Positions 50,178 through 61,523 of a DNA stretch of 64,000 nucleotides are shown piece by piece. The stretch covers positions 1 to 64,000 of the forward strand of contig NZ_LGDE01000181.1 in the NCBI RefSeq assembly GCF_001279725.1, given 5' to 3'. A program made the position numbers and the translations under genes. This DNA comes from Streptomyces sp. WM4235. GTDB taxonomy: Bacteria > Actinomycetota > Actinomycetes > Streptomycetales > Streptomycetaceae. Numbering within the stretch: the first letter of the stretch is position 1; the number at the start of each line of letters is the position of its first letter. The notes below the pieces were generated by a model that saw only the letters and a program-made list of their open reading frames with translations, ran no database searches and was not told where the DNA came from.

Positions 50178-51046
50178 CGACCGCGTTTTCCGGCGGGGAC
50201 ACCCCTCCGGCCCCCCTCAGCCTGGGCATGCCCCAGCTGCCGGCCCCCGACTATCCGGCGGAGGTGCGCGAGCGGCTCGCGGCGGACACCGCCGAGGTCA
50301 TCGCCCGCTACCCCGACAGTCGCTCCGCGCTGCTGCCGCTGCTGCACCTGACCCAGTCCGAGGAGGGCTACGTCTCGCGCACCGGCATCCGCTTCTGCGC
50401 CGAGGTGCTGGGCCTGACCACCGCCGAGGTCACGGCCGTCGCGACCTTCTACACCATGTACCGGCGCAAGCCGTCCGGCGACTACCAGGTGGGCGTCTGC
50501 ACGAACACCCTGTGCGCGGTGATGGGCGGCGACGCGATCTTCGACGAGCTCAAGGAACACCTGGGCGTCGGGAACAACGAGACCACCCCCGACGGCAAGG
50601 TCACGCTGGAGCACATCGAGTGCAACGCGGCCTGCGACTTCGCCCCGGTGGTGATGGTCAACTGGGAGTTCTTCGACAACCAGACCCCCCAGTCGGCCAA
50701 GGCACTGGTGGACGACCTGCTGGCCGACCGCCCGGTCGAACCGACCCGCGGCGCGCCGCTGTGCACGTACAAGGAGACGGCCCGGATCCTGGCCGGGTTC
50801 CCCGACGAGCGCGAGGGCGCGGTCGAGGCGACCGGCGGAGCGGGCCCGGCCTCGCTGATCGGGCTGCGGCTCTTCCGCGGCGAGGCCCCCCAGCAGGGCG
50901 GCCGGGTGGTCGCCCCGCGCGGCGAGGCCCCGCACGACGCGCCGATGCCCGGCTCCCGGCACCTCAGCTCGCACGACGCGCCACAGGAGACGTCGGCGTC
51001 CGACCCCGACCACCCGGCCGGACCGGCAGCCGAGGAGGGGGAGTGA
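50174..51046 (+). CDS. nuoE: NADH-quinone oxidoreductase subunit E
   Basis: The 290-aa 24-kDa-type subunit binds the [2Fe-2S] cluster N1a through Cys109, Cys114, Cys150 and Cys154 (CTNTLC, CNAAC). The core ends near residue 215. About 75 further residues, rich in Pro, Ala, Asp and Glu, form a C-terminal extension that E. coli NuoE lacks. The ATG at 50174 overlaps the nuoD stop. Confidence 0.97.
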   Translation: MTTAFSGGDTPPAPLSLGMPQLPAPDYPAEVRERLAADTAEVIARYPDSRSALLPLLHLTQSEEGYVSRTGIRFCAEVLGLTTAEVTAVATFYTMYRRKPSGDYQVGVCTNTLCAVMGGDAIFDELKEHLGVGNNETTPDGKVTLEHIECNAACDFAPVVMVNWEFFDNQTPQSAKALVDDLLADRPVEPTRGAPLCTYKETARILAGFPDEREGAVEATGGAGPASLIGLRLFRGEAPQQGGRVVAPRGEAPHDAPMPGSRHLSSHDAPQETSASDPDHPAGPAAEEGE

Positions 51047-52413
51047 TGACGATGGCACCCGAGATCAGCGAGAACGGCACCAGCCCGGAGAAGCTCCTGG
51101 CGCCCGTGCTGTCGGCGTTCTGGGACGAGCAGCGGTCCTGGACGCTGGAGACCTACCGGCGTCACGAGGGATACGAGGGCCTGCGCAAGGCGCTCGCGAT
51201 GACCCCGGACGACCTGATCGCCTACGTGAAGGACTCCGGTCTGCGCGGGCGCGGCGGCGCGGGCTTCCCCACCGGGATGAAGTGGCAGTTCATCCCGCAG
51301 GGCGACGGCAAGCCGCACTACCTCGTCGTGAACGCGGACGAGTCGGAGCCGGGAACCTGCAAGGACATCCCCCTCCTCTTCGCGAACCCGCACTCCCTCA
51401 TCGAGGGAATGATCATCGCCTGTTACGCGATCCGGTCGACGCACGCCTTCATCTACCTGCGCGGCGAGGTCGTGCCGGTGCTGCGCCGCCTGCACGAGGC
51501 CGTGCGCGAGGCGTACGAGGCCGGCTACCTCGGCAAGGCCGAAGATCGCGAAAAGAGTGGCTTCGGGAGCGGACTCGACCTCGACATCACGGTGCACGCG
51601 GGAGCGGGCGCCTACATCTGCGGCGAGGAGACGGCACTGCTCGACTCCCTCGAAGGCCGGCGCGGTCAGCCCCGGCTGCGTCCCCCCTTCCCCGCCGTCG
51701 AGGGGCTCTACGCCTGCCCCACTGTCGTCAACAACGTCGAGTCCATCGCCTCGGTTCCCGCGATCCTGAACAAGGGCAAGGACTGGTTCAAGGCGATGGG
51801 GACCGAGAAGTCCCCCGGCTTCACGCTGTACTCGCTCTCCGGGCACGTCTCGGGACCCGGCCAGTACGAGGCCCCCCTCGGGATCACCCTGCGCCAGCTC
51901 CTCGACATGAGCGGCGGGATGCGCCCCGGGCACCGGCTGAAGTTCTGGACCCCGGGCGGTTCCTCCACCCCGATGTTCACGGACGAGCACCTCGACGTCC
52001 CCCTCGACTACGAGGGCGTGGGCGCCGCCGGCTCGATGCTCGGCACCAAGGCGCTCCAGTGCTTCGACGAGACGACCTGCGTGGTGCGGGCCGTCACCCG
52101 CTGGACCGAGTTCTACGCCCACGAGTCCTGCGGCAAGTGCACCCCCTGCCGCGAGGGCACGTACTGGCTCGTCCAGCTGCTCCGCGACATCGAGGCCGGC
52201 AAGGGCGTCATGTCCGACCTCGACAAGCTGAACGACATCGCCGACAACATCAACGGCAAGTCGTTCTGCGCGCTCGGCGACGGCGCCGCCAGCCCGATCT
52301 TCTCCTCGCTCAAGTACTTCCGCGAGGAGTACGAGCAGCACATCACGGGCAAGGGCTGCCCCTTCGACCCCAGGAAGTCGACCCTCTGGGCTGACACGGA
52401 GGTGAACGCATGA
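51046..52413 (+). CDS. nuoF: NADH-quinone oxidoreductase subunit F
   Basis: The 455-aa NADH- and FMN-binding subunit: [13 protein letters not shown] (68-80) contacts [15 protein letters not shown] lies in the NADH site, and [12 protein letters not shown] with Cys362, 365, 368 plus Cys408 binds the [4Fe-4S] cluster N3. The ATG at 51046 shares one base with the nuoE stop (GTG 51043 and ATG 51052 are alternatives), after GAGGAGGGGGA. Confidence 0.98.
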   Translation: MTMAPEISENGTSPEKLLAPVLSAFWDEQRSWTLETYRRHEGYEGLRKALAMTPDDLIAYVKDSGLRGRGGAGFPTGMKWQFIPQGDGKPHYLVVNADESEPGTCKDIPLLFANPHSLIEGMIIACYAIRSTHAFIYLRGEVVPVLRRLHEAVREAYEAGYLGKAEDREKSGFGSGLDLDITVHAGAGAYICGEETALLDSLEGRRGQPRLRPPFPAVEGLYACPTVVNNVESIASVPAILNKGKDWFKAMGTEKSPGFTLYSLSGHVSGPGQYEAPLGITLRQLLDMSGGMRPGHRLKFWTPGGSSTPMFTDEHLDVPLDYEGVGAAGSMLGTKALQCFDETTCVVRAVTRWTEFYAHESCGKCTPCREGTYWLVQLLRDIEAGKGVMSDLDKLNDIADNINGKSFCALGDGAASPIFSSLKYFREEYEQHITGKGCPFDPRKSTLWADTEVNA

Positions 52414-54917
52414 CCGTCACCACTAACGCCCCCGCCGGTGGCGGCGAGGCGGCGGTGCCGCCGGAGAACACGGTGTCCCTGACCATCGACGGCATCGAAC
52501 TGTCCGTGCCGAAGGGCACGCTGGTCATCCGGGCCGCCGAACAGATCGGCATCGAGATCCCCCGGTTCTGCGACCACCCCCTCCTCGACCCCGTCGGCGC
52601 CTGCCGCCAGTGCATCGTCGAGGTGGAGGGCCAGCGCAAGCCGATGGCCTCCTGCACCATCACCTGCACCGACGGCATGGTCGTCAAGACCCAACTGACC
52701 TCCCCGGTCGCCGACAAGGCCCAGCGCGGGGTGATGGAGCTGTTGCTCATCAACCACCCGCTGGACTGCCCGGTCTGCGACAAGGGCGGCGAGTGCCCGC
52801 TCCAGAACCAGGCGATGTCGCACGGCAACTCCGACTCCCGCTTCGACGGGCACAAGCGGACCTACGAGAAGCCGGTCCCGATCTCCACGCAGGTGCTGCT
52901 CGACCGCGAGCGGTGCGTGCTGTGCGCGCGCTGCACCCGCTTCTCCAACCAGGTCGCAGGCGACCCCATGATCGAACTGCTGGAGCGCGGCGCGCTCCAG
53001 CAGGTCGGCATCGGCGAGGGCGACCCGTTCGAGTCGTACTTCTCCGGCAACACCATCCAGATCTGCCCGGTCGGCGCGCTCACCTCCGCCGCCTACCGGT
53101 TCCGCTCCCGCCCCTTCGACCTCGTCTCCTCCCCGAGCGTGTGCGAGCACTGCGCGGGCGGCTGCGCGACCCGGACCGACCACCGGCGCGGCAAGGTGCT
53201 GCGGCGACTGGCCGCCGAGGACCCCGAGGTCAACGAGGAGTGGATCTGCGACAAGGGCCGCTTCGGGTTCCGCTACGCCCAGCGCCCCGACCGGCTCACC
53301 ACCCCGCTGGTGCGGGGCACGGACGGGGTCCTCGCCCCGGCGAGCTGGCCCGAGGCCCTGGAGGCGGCGGCGAACGGTCTCGCGGCGGCCCGCGGCCGGG
53401 CCGGCGTGCTGACCGGCGGACGGCTCACCGTCGAGGACGCCTACGCGTACGCCAAGTTCGCCCGGGTCGTCCTCGACACCAACGACATCGACTTCCGGGC
53501 CCGGGTGCACAGCGCGGAGGAGTCCGAGTTCCTGGCCTCCTCGGTGGCGGGCACCGGCCGGGACCTCGACGGCAAGGGCGTCACGTACTCCGCGCTGGAG
53601 GCGGCACCCGCCGTCCTCCTCGTCGGCATCGAGTCCGAGGAGGAGGCCCCCGGAGTCTTCCTGCGGCTGCGCAAGGCGCACCGCAAGCACAAGCAGCGGA
53701 CGTTCGCGCTGGCCCCCTTCGCCACGCGCGGCCTGGAGAAGGCGGGCGGCACCCTGCTGGGCGCCGCCCCCGGCACCGAGCCCGCGTGGCTGGACGCGCT
53801 GGCCTCCCGCTCCGGTCTGGAGCAGGGCGGCAACGCCGCGGCCGACGCGCTGCGCGAGACCGGTGCGGTCATCGTCGTCGGCGAGCGCCTCGCGGCGGTG
53901 CCCGGCGCGCTGACCGCGGCCGTCCGGGCCGCCGCCGCCACCGGCGCGCAGCTGGTGTGGATCCCGCGGCGGGCCGGGGAGCGGGCCGCCGTCGAGGCGG
54001 GCGCCCTCGCGGCCCTGCTGCCGGGCGGCCGTCCGGCCACCGACCCGCGGGCCCGCGGCGAGGTCGCCACGGCCTGGGGCCTGGACGAACTCCCGCACCG
54101 CTACGGCCGCGACACCGGCCAGATCGTCGAGGCCGCCGCCGGGCGCGAACTGTCCGCCCTGCTGGTCGCCGGCGTCGAGATCACCGACCTGCCGGACCCG
54201 GCCCGCGCCCGGATCGCCCTCCAGGAGGCCTTCGTGGTCTCCCTGGAACTGCGGCCCGGCGAGGTCACCGACCACGCCGACGTGGTCTTCCCGGTGGCCG
54301 CGGTCGCCGAGAAGGCGGGCGCGTTCATCAACTGGGAGGGCAGGGTCAGGCCGTTCGAGGCGGCGCTGAAGCCCGACCAGATGACCCGCCGGCTCGCCCC
54401 GGCCGACGGCCGTGTGCTGCACATGCTGGCCGACGCCGCCGACCGGCCGATCGCCCTGCCCGACGTGCACGCCGTACGCCGGGAGATCGACCGGCTCGGC
54501 CCCTGGGCCGGGGAACGCGCCACCGCGCAGTCCGCGGACACCGTGCAGTTGCCCCGCCCCGCCGCGGGCGAGGCCGTCCTCGCCGGCCACCGGCTGCTGC
54601 TCGACCAGGGCCGGCTCCAGGACGGCGACGAGGCCCTGGCCGGCACCCGGCACGAGGCCAGTGCCCGCCTGTCGGCCGCCACGGCCGCCGAGACGGGCGT
54701 CAAGAACGGCGACGTCCTCGCGGTGACCGGCCCGACCGGCCGCGTGGAACTGCCGCTGCGGATCACGGAGATGCCCGACCGGGTGGTCTGGCTCCCGATG
54801 AACTCCACCGGGGCCGGCGTCCTCGCCGACACCGGCGCCCGTCCGGGCACCCTCGTACGCATCGGCCCGGCGACCCCGGCCGCCGCGGACGACACCACTG
54901 CGGAGGTGGGCGCGTGA
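52410..54917 (+). CDS. nuoG: NADH-quinone oxidoreductase subunit G
   Basis: The 835-aa subunit carries a [2Fe-2S] cluster (Cys54, 65, 68, 82) and two [4Fe-4S] centres: [13 protein letters not shown] with an upstream His, and [11 protein letters not shown] further CEHCAGGC motif (about residues 247-254) corresponds to the extra cluster site (N7-type) of some bacterial NuoG. The C-terminal half is a molybdopterin-oxidoreductase-like domain. It overlaps nuoF (ATGA) and nuoH (GTGA). Confidence 0.97.
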   Translation: MTVTTNAPAGGGEAAVPPENTVSLTIDGIELSVPKGTLVIRAAEQIGIEIPRFCDHPLLDPVGACRQCIVEVEGQRKPMASCTITCTDGMVVKTQLTSPVADKAQRGVMELLLINHPLDCPVCDKGGECPLQNQAMSHGNSDSRFDGHKRTYEKPVPISTQVLLDRERCVLCARCTRFSNQVAGDPMIELLERGALQQVGIGEGDPFESYFSGNTIQICPVGALTSAAYRFRSRPFDLVSSPSVCEHCAGGCATRTDHRRGKVLRRLAAEDPEVNEEWICDKGRFGFRYAQRPDRLTTPLVRGTDGVLAPASWPEALEAAANGLAAARGRAGVLTGGRLTVEDAYAYAKFARVVLDTNDIDFRARVHSAEESEFLASSVAGTGRDLDGKGVTYSALEAAPAVLLVGIESEEEAPGVFLRLRKAHRKHKQRTFALAPFATRGLEKAGGTLLGAAPGTEPAWLDALASRSGLEQGGNAAADALRETGAVIVVGERLAAVPGALTAAVRAAAATGAQLVWIPRRAGERAAVEAGALAALLPGGRPATDPRARGEVATAWGLDELPHRYGRDTGQIVEAAAGRELSALLVAGVEITDLPDPARARIALQEAFVVSLELRPGEVTDHADVVFPVAAVAEKAGAFINWEGRVRPFEAALKPDQMTRRLAPADGRVLHMLADAADRPIALPDVHAVRREIDRLGPWAGERATAQSADTVQLPRPAAGEAVLAGHRLLLDQGRLQDGDEALAGTRHEASARLSAATAAETGVKNGDVLAVTGPTGRVELPLRITEMPDRVVWLPMNSTGAGVLADTGARPGTLVRIGPATPAAADDTTAEVGA

Positions 54918-56284
54918 GCACCCTGCACATCGCTGCCGAGGACCTGTCCCTGTTCGGTCGGGACGTCTGGTGGCTCGTCCTCCTCAAGGCGGTCTTCTGC
55001 TTCGCCTTCCTGATGGTGACCGTGCTGTTCTCCATCGTGTGGGAACGCAAGGTCGTCGCCTGGATGCAGCTGCGCATCGGCCCGAACCGGCACGGCCCCT
55101 GGGGCATGCTCCAGTCGCTCGCCGACGGCGTGAAGCTGATGTTGAAGGAAGACATCGTCGTCAAGCGGGCCGACAAGGTCGTCTACGTCCTCGCCCCGAT
55201 CATCGCGGCGATCCCGGCGTTCATGGCCATCGCGGTGATCCCCTTCGGGCCCGCGGGCAACGAGGTCTCGATCTTCGGCCAGCGCACCACGATGCAGCTG
55301 ACCGACCTGCCCATCGCGATGCTGTACATCCTCGCGGTGGCCTCGGTCGGCATCTACGGCATCGTCCTCGCCGGCTGGTCCTCGGGCTCCACGTACCCGC
55401 TGCTCGGCGGCCTGCGCTCCTGCGCGCAGATGATCTCGTACGAGATCGCGATGGGCGCGGCCTTCGCCTCGGTCTTCCTCTACTCCGGGTCCATGTCGAC
55501 CTCGGCGATCGTGGAGGCACAGGCGGACCGCTGGTACATCATCCTGCTGCCGGTCTCCTTCATCATCTACGTCATCACGATGGTCGGCGAGACGAACCGC
55601 GCCCCCTTCGACATGCCGGAGTCCGAGGGCGACCTGGTCGGCGGCTTCAACACCGAGTACTCGTCGATCAAGTTCGCGCTGTTCATGCTGGCCGAGTACG
55701 TCAACATGGTCACCGTCTCCGCCGTCTCGGTCACCCTCTTCCTGGGCGGCTGGCGGGCCCCCGCGCCGATCTCCACCTACTGGGAGGGCGCGAACCACGG
55801 CTGGTGGCCGATGCTCTGGTTCGTCCTCAAGGTCCAGCTGCTGCTGTTCTTCTTCATCTGGCTGCGCGGCACGCTGCCACGCGTGCGCTACGACCAGTTG
55901 ATGAAGCTCGGCTGGAAGGTGCTGATCCCGGTCTCCGTGGTCTGGCTGATGCTGGTCGCCACCGTCCGGGCCCTGCGGAACGAGAACTACGACTTCCAGC
56001 AGATCGTGCTCTACGTCGGCGGTGGGGTCATCGCCCTCCTGCTGCTGTCCTTCGTCGCCGACCTGTTCCGCGACAAGAAGCACAAGACGGCGGCGGAGGC
56101 GGCCGAGAAGGCGGCGGCGACGGAACCCTTCGATCCGCTGGCGGGCGGGTTCCCCGTACCGCCCAAGCCCGGCCAGCACCTGGCACCCGTACCGCGCAGG
56201 CGACCTCGCGGTGATCGGGAGCTCATCGGCAGTGGCGCGGCGAATTCCGACAGTGACCGAGAGGAGGGTGCAGAGAATGTCTGA
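54914..56284 (+). CDS. nuoH: NADH-quinone oxidoreductase subunit H
   Basis: A 456-aa membrane subunit with eight or nine helices at the quinone tunnel: [35 protein letters not shown] and [25 protein letters not shown] are the family blocks. The last roughly 70 residues are a Lys/Ala/Pro-rich cytoplasmic extension. The GTG start at 54914 overlaps nuoG; the end overlaps nuoI by 8 bp. Confidence 0.98.
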   Translation: MSTLHIAAEDLSLFGRDVWWLVLLKAVFCFAFLMVTVLFSIVWERKVVAWMQLRIGPNRHGPWGMLQSLADGVKLMLKEDIVVKRADKVVYVLAPIIAAIPAFMAIAVIPFGPAGNEVSIFGQRTTMQLTDLPIAMLYILAVASVGIYGIVLAGWSSGSTYPLLGGLRSCAQMISYEIAMGAAFASVFLYSGSMSTSAIVEAQADRWYIILLPVSFIIYVITMVGETNRAPFDMPESEGDLVGGFNTEYSSIKFALFMLAEYVNMVTVSAVSVTLFLGGWRAPAPISTYWEGANHGWWPMLWFVLKVQLLLFFFIWLRGTLPRVRYDQLMKLGWKVLIPVSVVWLMLVATVRALRNENYDFQQIVLYVGGGVIALLLLSFVADLFRDKKHKTAAEAAEKAAATEPFDPLAGGFPVPPKPGQHLAPVPRRRPRGDRELIGSGAANSDSDREEGAENV

Positions 56285-56915
56285 CGCGGACCAGAACGAG
56301 AAGTGGCAGAACCCGGTGGCCGGCTTCGGCGTGACCTTCAAGGCCATGTTCAAGAAGCGGCTCACCGAGCAGTACCCGGAGCAGCAGAAGACCACCGCGC
56401 CCCGCTTCCACGGACGGCACCAGCTCAACCGTCACCCCGACGGTCTGGAGAAGTGCATCGGCTGCGAGTTGTGCGCCTGGGCCTGTCCCGCCGACGCGAT
56501 CTACGTGGAGGGCGCGGACAACACCGAGGAGGAGCGCTACTCCCCGGGTGAGCGGTACGGCCGCGTCTACCAGATCAACTACGCCCGCTGCATCCTGTGC
56601 GGGCTGTGCGTCGAGGCGTGCCCCACGCGGGCGCTGACGATGACGAACGAGTTCGAACTGGCCGACTCCAGCCGCGAATCGCTGATCTACACCAAGGAGC
56701 AGCTGCTGTCGGGGCTGACGGAGGGCATGGTCGAGGCCCCCCACTCGATCTTCCCGGGCACCGACGACACCGACTACTACCAGGGTCTGGTGACCGGGGC
56801 GGCTCCCGGAACGGTCCGGCAGGTCGCCGTCTCCAAGGGAGAGGTCGCCAAGGAAGAGGTCGCCGGGGAAGACGCGGCCGAGGAGAGCGACACGCACGAG
56901 GGGGTGGGGGCATGA
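56277..56915 (+). CDS. nuoI: NADH-quinone oxidoreductase subunit I
   Basis: The 212-aa ferredoxin-like subunit has two [4Fe-4S] motifs, [12 protein letters not shown] (Cys60, 63, 66, 70) and [12 protein letters not shown] (Cys105, 108, 111, 115), for clusters N6a and N6b. An acidic tail ([17 protein letters not shown]) follows the core. The ATG at 56277 lies inside the nuoH end after GAGGAGGG. It overlaps nuoJ (ATGA). Confidence 0.98.
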   Translation: MSDADQNEKWQNPVAGFGVTFKAMFKKRLTEQYPEQQKTTAPRFHGRHQLNRHPDGLEKCIGCELCAWACPADAIYVEGADNTEEERYSPGERYGRVYQINYARCILCGLCVEACPTRALTMTNEFELADSSRESLIYTKEQLLSGLTEGMVEAPHSIFPGTDDTDYYQGLVTGAAPGTVRQVAVSKGEVAKEEVAGEDAAEESDTHEGVGA

Positions 56916-57724
56916 GCGCCATCGCCGCCGCGGCCACCGTCACCTCCACCGGTGAGGCCGTCCAGTTCTGGATCCTCGGCACGATCGCCGTGATCGGCGC
57001 GCTGTGCACGATCCTGATGAAGAAGGCCGTGCACAGCGCGCTGTGCCTGGCCGGGACCATGATCATCCTGGCGGTCTTCTACCTCGCCAACGGGGCGTAC
57101 TTCCTGGGCGTCGTCCAGGTCGTCGTCTACACCGGCGCCATCATGATGCTGTTCCTCTTCGTGGTCATGCTCGTCGGCGTCACCGCCGCGGACTCGCTGA
57201 CCGAGACCCTCAAGGGGCAGCGCTGGCTGGCCGTCCTGTGCGGGCTCGGCTTCGGCATCCTGCTGATCGCCGGCATCGCCAACGCGGGGATCACCCACTT
57301 CAACGGGCTCGGCCGGGTCAACTCCGCCGGGCACGTCGAGGGCCTCGCCGAGCTGATCTTCACCCGGTACATCTTCGCCTTCGAGATCACCGGCGCCCTG
57401 CTGATCACCGCGGCCGTCGGCGCGATGGTGCTCACGCACCGCGAGCGCACCGAGCGGGCCCCCAGCCAGCGCGAACTCGCCGAACAGCGGGTGCGCGGGG
57501 GCGTACAGCTCCCGCCGCTGCCCGCCCCCGGCGTGTACGCCCGACACAACGCGGTGGACGTCGCCGGTCTGCTGCCGGACGGCACCCCGTCCGAGCTGAC
57601 CGTGAGCAAGACGCTGCGCGCCCGCGGCCAGATCCGCGACGTCTCCAGCGAGGCGATCGGCGACCTCAAGGCGTTGGAGGAGCGCTCCTCGGAGCGCCTC
57701 GGCCGTGAGGAGGCCTCGAAGTGA
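56912..57724 (+). CDS. nuoJ: NADH-quinone oxidoreductase subunit J
   Basis: The 270-aa membrane subunit has five helices, including the conserved [21 protein letters not shown] helix 3 with its pi-bulge region. After helix 5 it continues for about 90 residues as a hydrophilic tail ([21 protein letters not shown]) not found in E. coli NuoJ. It overlaps nuoI and nuoK. Confidence 0.97.
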   Translation: MSAIAAAATVTSTGEAVQFWILGTIAVIGALCTILMKKAVHSALCLAGTMIILAVFYLANGAYFLGVVQVVVYTGAIMMLFLFVVMLVGVTAADSLTETLKGQRWLAVLCGLGFGILLIAGIANAGITHFNGLGRVNSAGHVEGLAELIFTRYIFAFEITGALLITAAVGAMVLTHRERTERAPSQRELAEQRVRGGVQLPPLPAPGVYARHNAVDVAGLLPDGTPSELTVSKTLRARGQIRDVSSEAIGDLKALEERSSERLGREEASK

Positions 57725-58020
57725 ACCCGGTCAACTACCTCTACCTGGCCGCCCTGTTGTTCACCATCGGCGCGGCCGGCGTACTCATCCGGAAGAACGC
57801 GATCGTGCTGTTCATGTGCGTGGAGCTGATGCTCAACGCCTGCAACCTCGCCTTCGTCGCCTTCTCCCGGATGCACGGCAACCTCGACGGCCAGATCATC
57901 GCCTTCTTCACGATGGTCGTCGCCGCCGCGGAGGTCGTGGTGGGCCTCGCGATCATCGTGTCGTTCTTCCGTACCCGCCACTCGGCCTCGGTCGACGACG
58001 CCAACCTGATGAAGCTGTAA
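57721..58020 (+). CDS. nuoK: NADH-quinone oxidoreductase subunit K
   Basis: A 99-aa MrpC-like membrane subunit with three helices. The two proton-pathway glutamates are present (CVELMLNA and [11 protein letters not shown]). The GTG start overlaps the nuoJ stop by 4 bp. Confidence 0.98.
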   Translation: MNPVNYLYLAALLFTIGAAGVLIRKNAIVLFMCVELMLNACNLAFVAFSRMHGNLDGQIIAFFTMVVAAAEVVVGLAIIVSFFRTRHSASVDDANLMKL

Positions 58021-58033
58021 GGGGCGCTCAACA

Positions 58034-59929
58034 GTGGAGAATCTGATTGCGCTGCTGGTGGCGGCGCCCCTGCTCGGGGCGGCGGTGCTGCTGTGCGGCG
58101 GCCGGCGCCTCGACAAGGCCGGCCACTGGCTCGGCACACTGCTCGCCGCGGCCTCCTTCGGCATCGGCGTGGCCCTGTTCAGCGACATGCTGAGCCGGCC
58201 CGGCGACGACCGGGCCATGTTCCAGCGGCTGTACACCTGGATCCCGGTGGAGGGCTTCCAGGCCGACGTCGCGTTCCAACTCGACCAGCTGTCGATGACG
58301 TTCGTCCTGCTGATCACCGGGGTGGGCACGCTCATCCACGTGTACTCCATCGGGTACATGGAGCACGACGAGCGGCGCCGCCGCTTCTTCGGCTACCTCA
58401 ACCTCTTCCTCGCGGCGATGCTGCTGTTGGTCCTCGCCGACAACTACCTCCTGCTGTACGTCGGGTGGGAGGGCGTGGGCCTGGCCTCGTACCTGCTCAT
58501 CGGCTTCTGGCAGCACAAGCCCAGCGCGGCCACCGCCGCGAAGAAGGCCTTCCTGGTCAACCGGGTCGGCGACATCGGCCTGTCGATCGCCATCATGCTG
58601 ATGTTCACCACCTTCGGGACCTTCGCCTTCGGGCCGGTGTTCGGCGCCGTGGACGAGGCGGGCGAGGGCACGCTGACCGCCATCGCGCTGATGCTGCTGC
58701 TCGCGGCCTGCGGCAAGTCGGCGCAGGTGCCGCTGCAGTCCTGGCTCGGCGACGCGATGGAGGGCCCGACCCCGGTCTCGGCCCTGATCCACGCGGCGAC
58801 CATGGTCACCGCCGGCGTGTACCTCATCACCCGGTCCGGGGCGATCTTCAACGCCGCTCCGGACGCGCAGACCGCGGTCGTCGTGGTCGGCGCCGTCACC
58901 CTGATCTTCGGTGCGATCGTCGGTTGCGCGAAGGACGACATCAAGAAGGCCCTGGCGGGCTCCACGATGTCGCAGATCGGCTACATGATCCTCGCGGCGG
59001 GCCTCGGCCCCATCGGCTACGCCTTCGCGATCATGCACCTGGTGACGCACGGCTTCTTCAAGGCCGGCCTCTTCCTCGGCGCGGGTTCCGTGATGCACGG
59101 GATGAACGACGAGGTGGACATGCGCCGCTTCGGCGGTCTGCGGAAGTTCATGCCGGTCACCTTCGTCACCTTCGGCCTCGGCTACCTGGCCATCATCGGC
59201 TTCCCGGGCCTGTCGGGCTTCTGGTCCAAGGACAAGATCATCGAGGCGGCCTTCGCGAAGGGCGGCACCGAGGGCTGGATCCTCGGCGCGGTCACCCTGG
59301 TGGGCGCGGCGCTCACCGCGTACTACATGACCCGCGTGATGCTCCTGACGTTCTTCGGCGAGAAGCGCTGGCAGCCCGACGCGGCGGGCCACGAGCCGGA
59401 CCCGCACGAGTCCCCGAAGTCCATGACGATCCCCATGATCGTCCTCGCCTTCGGATCGGTCTTCGCCGGCGCCCTCTTCAGCTTCAACGAGTCCTTCGTG
59501 AAGTGGCTGGAGCCCGTCACCTCCTTCGAGCACGGCCACTCCCCGCTCAGCGCCGGTGTCATCACCGCCGCGACGGTCGTGGTCCTGATCATCGGCGTGG
59601 GCATCGCGTACGCGCAGTACGGCAGGAAGCCCGTACCGGTGGTCGCCCCGCGCGGCTCGCTCCTCACCCGGGCGGCCCGACGGGACCTGCTCCAGGACGA
59701 CTTCAACCACGTCGTGCTGGTGCGCGGCGGGGAGCACCTGACCCGCTCCCTCGTGTACGTCGACCACAGTCTGGTCGACGGGGTGGTCAACGGGACGGCC
59801 GCCTCGGTCGGCGGGCTGTCGGGCCGGCTGCGCAAGCTGCAGAACGGCTATGCCCGCAGCTACGCGGTCTCGATGTTCGGGGGCACGGCGATCCTCATCG
59901 CCGCGACCCTGCTGATGAGGGCGGTGTGA
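58034..59929 (+). CDS. nuoL: NADH-quinone oxidoreductase subunit L
   Basis: The 631-aa antiporter-like subunit, the most distal proton pump of complex I, has about 16 helices and the long lateral helix near its C-terminus. [15 protein letters not shown] carries the key Glu, [26 protein letters not shown] is the lysine/histidine pathway block, and [19 protein letters not shown] follows. The GTG at 58034 has AAGGGG upstream. Confidence 0.98.
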   Translation: MENLIALLVAAPLLGAAVLLCGGRRLDKAGHWLGTLLAAASFGIGVALFSDMLSRPGDDRAMFQRLYTWIPVEGFQADVAFQLDQLSMTFVLLITGVGTLIHVYSIGYMEHDERRRRFFGYLNLFLAAMLLLVLADNYLLLYVGWEGVGLASYLLIGFWQHKPSAATAAKKAFLVNRVGDIGLSIAIMLMFTTFGTFAFGPVFGAVDEAGEGTLTAIALMLLLAACGKSAQVPLQSWLGDAMEGPTPVSALIHAATMVTAGVYLITRSGAIFNAAPDAQTAVVVVGAVTLIFGAIVGCAKDDIKKALAGSTMSQIGYMILAAGLGPIGYAFAIMHLVTHGFFKAGLFLGAGSVMHGMNDEVDMRRFGGLRKFMPVTFVTFGLGYLAIIGFPGLSGFWSKDKIIEAAFAKGGTEGWILGAVTLVGAALTAYYMTRVMLLTFFGEKRWQPDAAGHEPDPHESPKSMTIPMIVLAFGSVFAGALFSFNESFVKWLEPVTSFEHGHSPLSAGVITAATVVVLIIGVGIAYAQYGRKPVPVVAPRGSLLTRAARRDLLQDDFNHVVLVRGGEHLTRSLVYVDHSLVDGVVNGTAASVGGLSGRLRKLQNGYARSYAVSMFGGTAILIAATLLMRAV

Positions 59930-59930
59930 G

Positions 59931-61523
59931 ATGAATGTCCCGCTTCTGACGGTGACGGCGGCCGTGCCCGCGGTCGGCGCGATCCTGACGGCGGCCGTCC
60001 CGGCCGCCCGCAGGACCGCCGCCAAGTGGCTCGCGCTGCTGTTCTCGCTGGCGACACTGGCCCTGGCCGTGCTCGTCGCGATCCGCTTCGAGCCCGGTGG
60101 CGACCGCTACCAGCTCACCGAATCCCACGCGTGGATCGCCGACTTCGGCGTCCGCTACGAGCTCGGCGTCGACGGCATCGCGGTGGTGCTGATCGCGCTC
60201 ACCGCACTGCTGATCCCCTTCGTGATCGGCGCCGGCTGGAACGACGCCGACCCCCTGGAAACGAATTCCTCGCGGTGGCGGCCGACACAGGGATTCTTCG
60301 CCCTGATCCTGCTGGTCGAGGCGATGGTGATCATCTCCTTCGAGGCCACCGACGTCTTCCTCTTCTACATCTTCTTCGAAGCCATGCTCATCCCGATGTA
60401 CTTCCTCATCGGCGGCTTCGGGGACCGGGCCCACGCCGGATCCGAGGAGAACGCGGCCGCCCAACGCTCCTACGCGGCGGTCAAGTTCCTCCTCTACAAC
60501 CTCGTCGGCGGCCTGATCATGCTGGCGGCCGTCATCGGGCTGTACGTGGTCGCCGGGAACTTCTCGCTCCAGGAGATCGCCGCCGCCCGCGCCGCGGGCA
60601 CCCTCGACATGGCGACCAACACCGAGCGCCTGCTGTTCCTCGGCTTCTTCTTCGCCTTCGCGGTGAAGGCCCCGCTGTGGCCGCTGCACACCTGGCTGCC
60701 GAACGCGATGGGGGAGTCCACCGCCCCGGTGGCCGTCCTCATCACCGCGGTCGTCGACAAGGTCGGCACCTTCGCGATGCTCCGCTTCTGCCTCGGGCTG
60801 TTCCCCGACGCCAGCAAGTGGGCCACGCCGGTCATCCTCGTACTCGCCCTGATCAGCATCGTCTACGGCGCGCTGGTCGCGGTCGGGCAGCGGGACATCA
60901 AGCGGCTGGTCGCCTACGCCTCGATCTCGCACTTCGGGTTCATCGTCCTGGGCATCTTCGCGATGACCTCGCAGGGGCAGTCGGGCGCCACCCTCTACAT
61001 GGTCAACCACGGGATCTCGACGGCGGCGCTGATGCTGGTGGCCGGCTTCCTGATCTCGCGGCGCGGCTCCCGACTCATCGCCGACTACGGCGGCGTGCAG
61101 AAGGTGGCCCCGGTACTCGCCGGCACCTTCCTCATCGGTGGTCTCGCCACCCTGTCGCTGCCCGGACTCGCCCCGTTCGTCAGCGAGTTCCTGGTCCTGG
61201 TCGGCACGTTCGCCCGGTACCCGGTGGTCGGCGTCATCGCCACCGTGGGCATCGTGCTCGCCGCGCTCTACACCCTGGTGCTCTACCAGCGCACGATGAC
61301 CGGCCCCGTCAAGGAGGAGGTCCGCACCATGCCGGACCTGCGCCTGCGCGAGGTGCTCGTGGTCGCGCCGCTGATCGTGCTCCTGATCGGCCTCGGCGTG
61401 TACCCGAAGCCGCTGACCGAGATCGTCAACCCGGCGGTGAAGCACACCATGTCGGACGTGAAACAGACCGACCCGAAGCCAGAGGTCGTGGTCGACGCCA
61501 AGAACGGGGAGGCGGCGAAGTGA
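59931..61523 (+). CDS. nuoM: NADH-quinone oxidoreductase subunit M
   Basis: The 530-aa antiporter-like proton-pumping subunit with about 14 helices: FFEAMLIPMYFLIGGFGD with the conserved Glu, KAPLWPLHTWLPNAMGESTAPVAV, and DIKRLVAYASISHFGFIVLG. A hydrophilic Lys/Glu tail ends it. It starts one base after the nuoL stop, and its stop overlaps the nuoN GTG. Confidence 0.98.
   Translation: MNVPLLTVTAAVPAVGAILTAAVPAARRTAAKWLALLFSLATLALAVLVAIRFEPGGDRYQLTESHAWIADFGVRYELGVDGIAVVLIALTALLIPFVIGAGWNDADPLETNSSRWRPTQGFFALILLVEAMVIISFEATDVFLFYIFFEAMLIPMYFLIGGFGDRAHAGSEENAAAQRSYAAVKFLLYNLVGGLIMLAAVIGLYVVAGNFSLQEIAAARAAGTLDMATNTERLLFLGFFFAFAVKAPLWPLHTWLPNAMGESTAPVAVLITAVVDKVGTFAMLRFCLGLFPDASKWATPVILVLALISIVYGALVAVGQRDIKRLVAYASISHFGFIVLGIFAMTSQGQSGATLYMVNHGISTAALMLVAGFLISRRGSRLIADYGGVQKVAPVLAGTFLIGGLATLSLPGLAPFVSEFLVLVGTFARYPVVGVIATVGIVLAALYTLVLYQRTMTGPVKEEVRTMPDLRLREVLVVAPLIVLLIGLGVYPKPLTEIVNPAVKHTMSDVKQTDPKPEVVVDAKNGEAAK

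Noticed and set aside
52113..54653. Long open frame antisense to nuoG, and similar long frames antisense to fbiC and the nuo genes
   Set aside because: These follow from GC-rich third positions of the real gene. The translations are low-complexity Arg/Gly/Val/Asp strings without domains.
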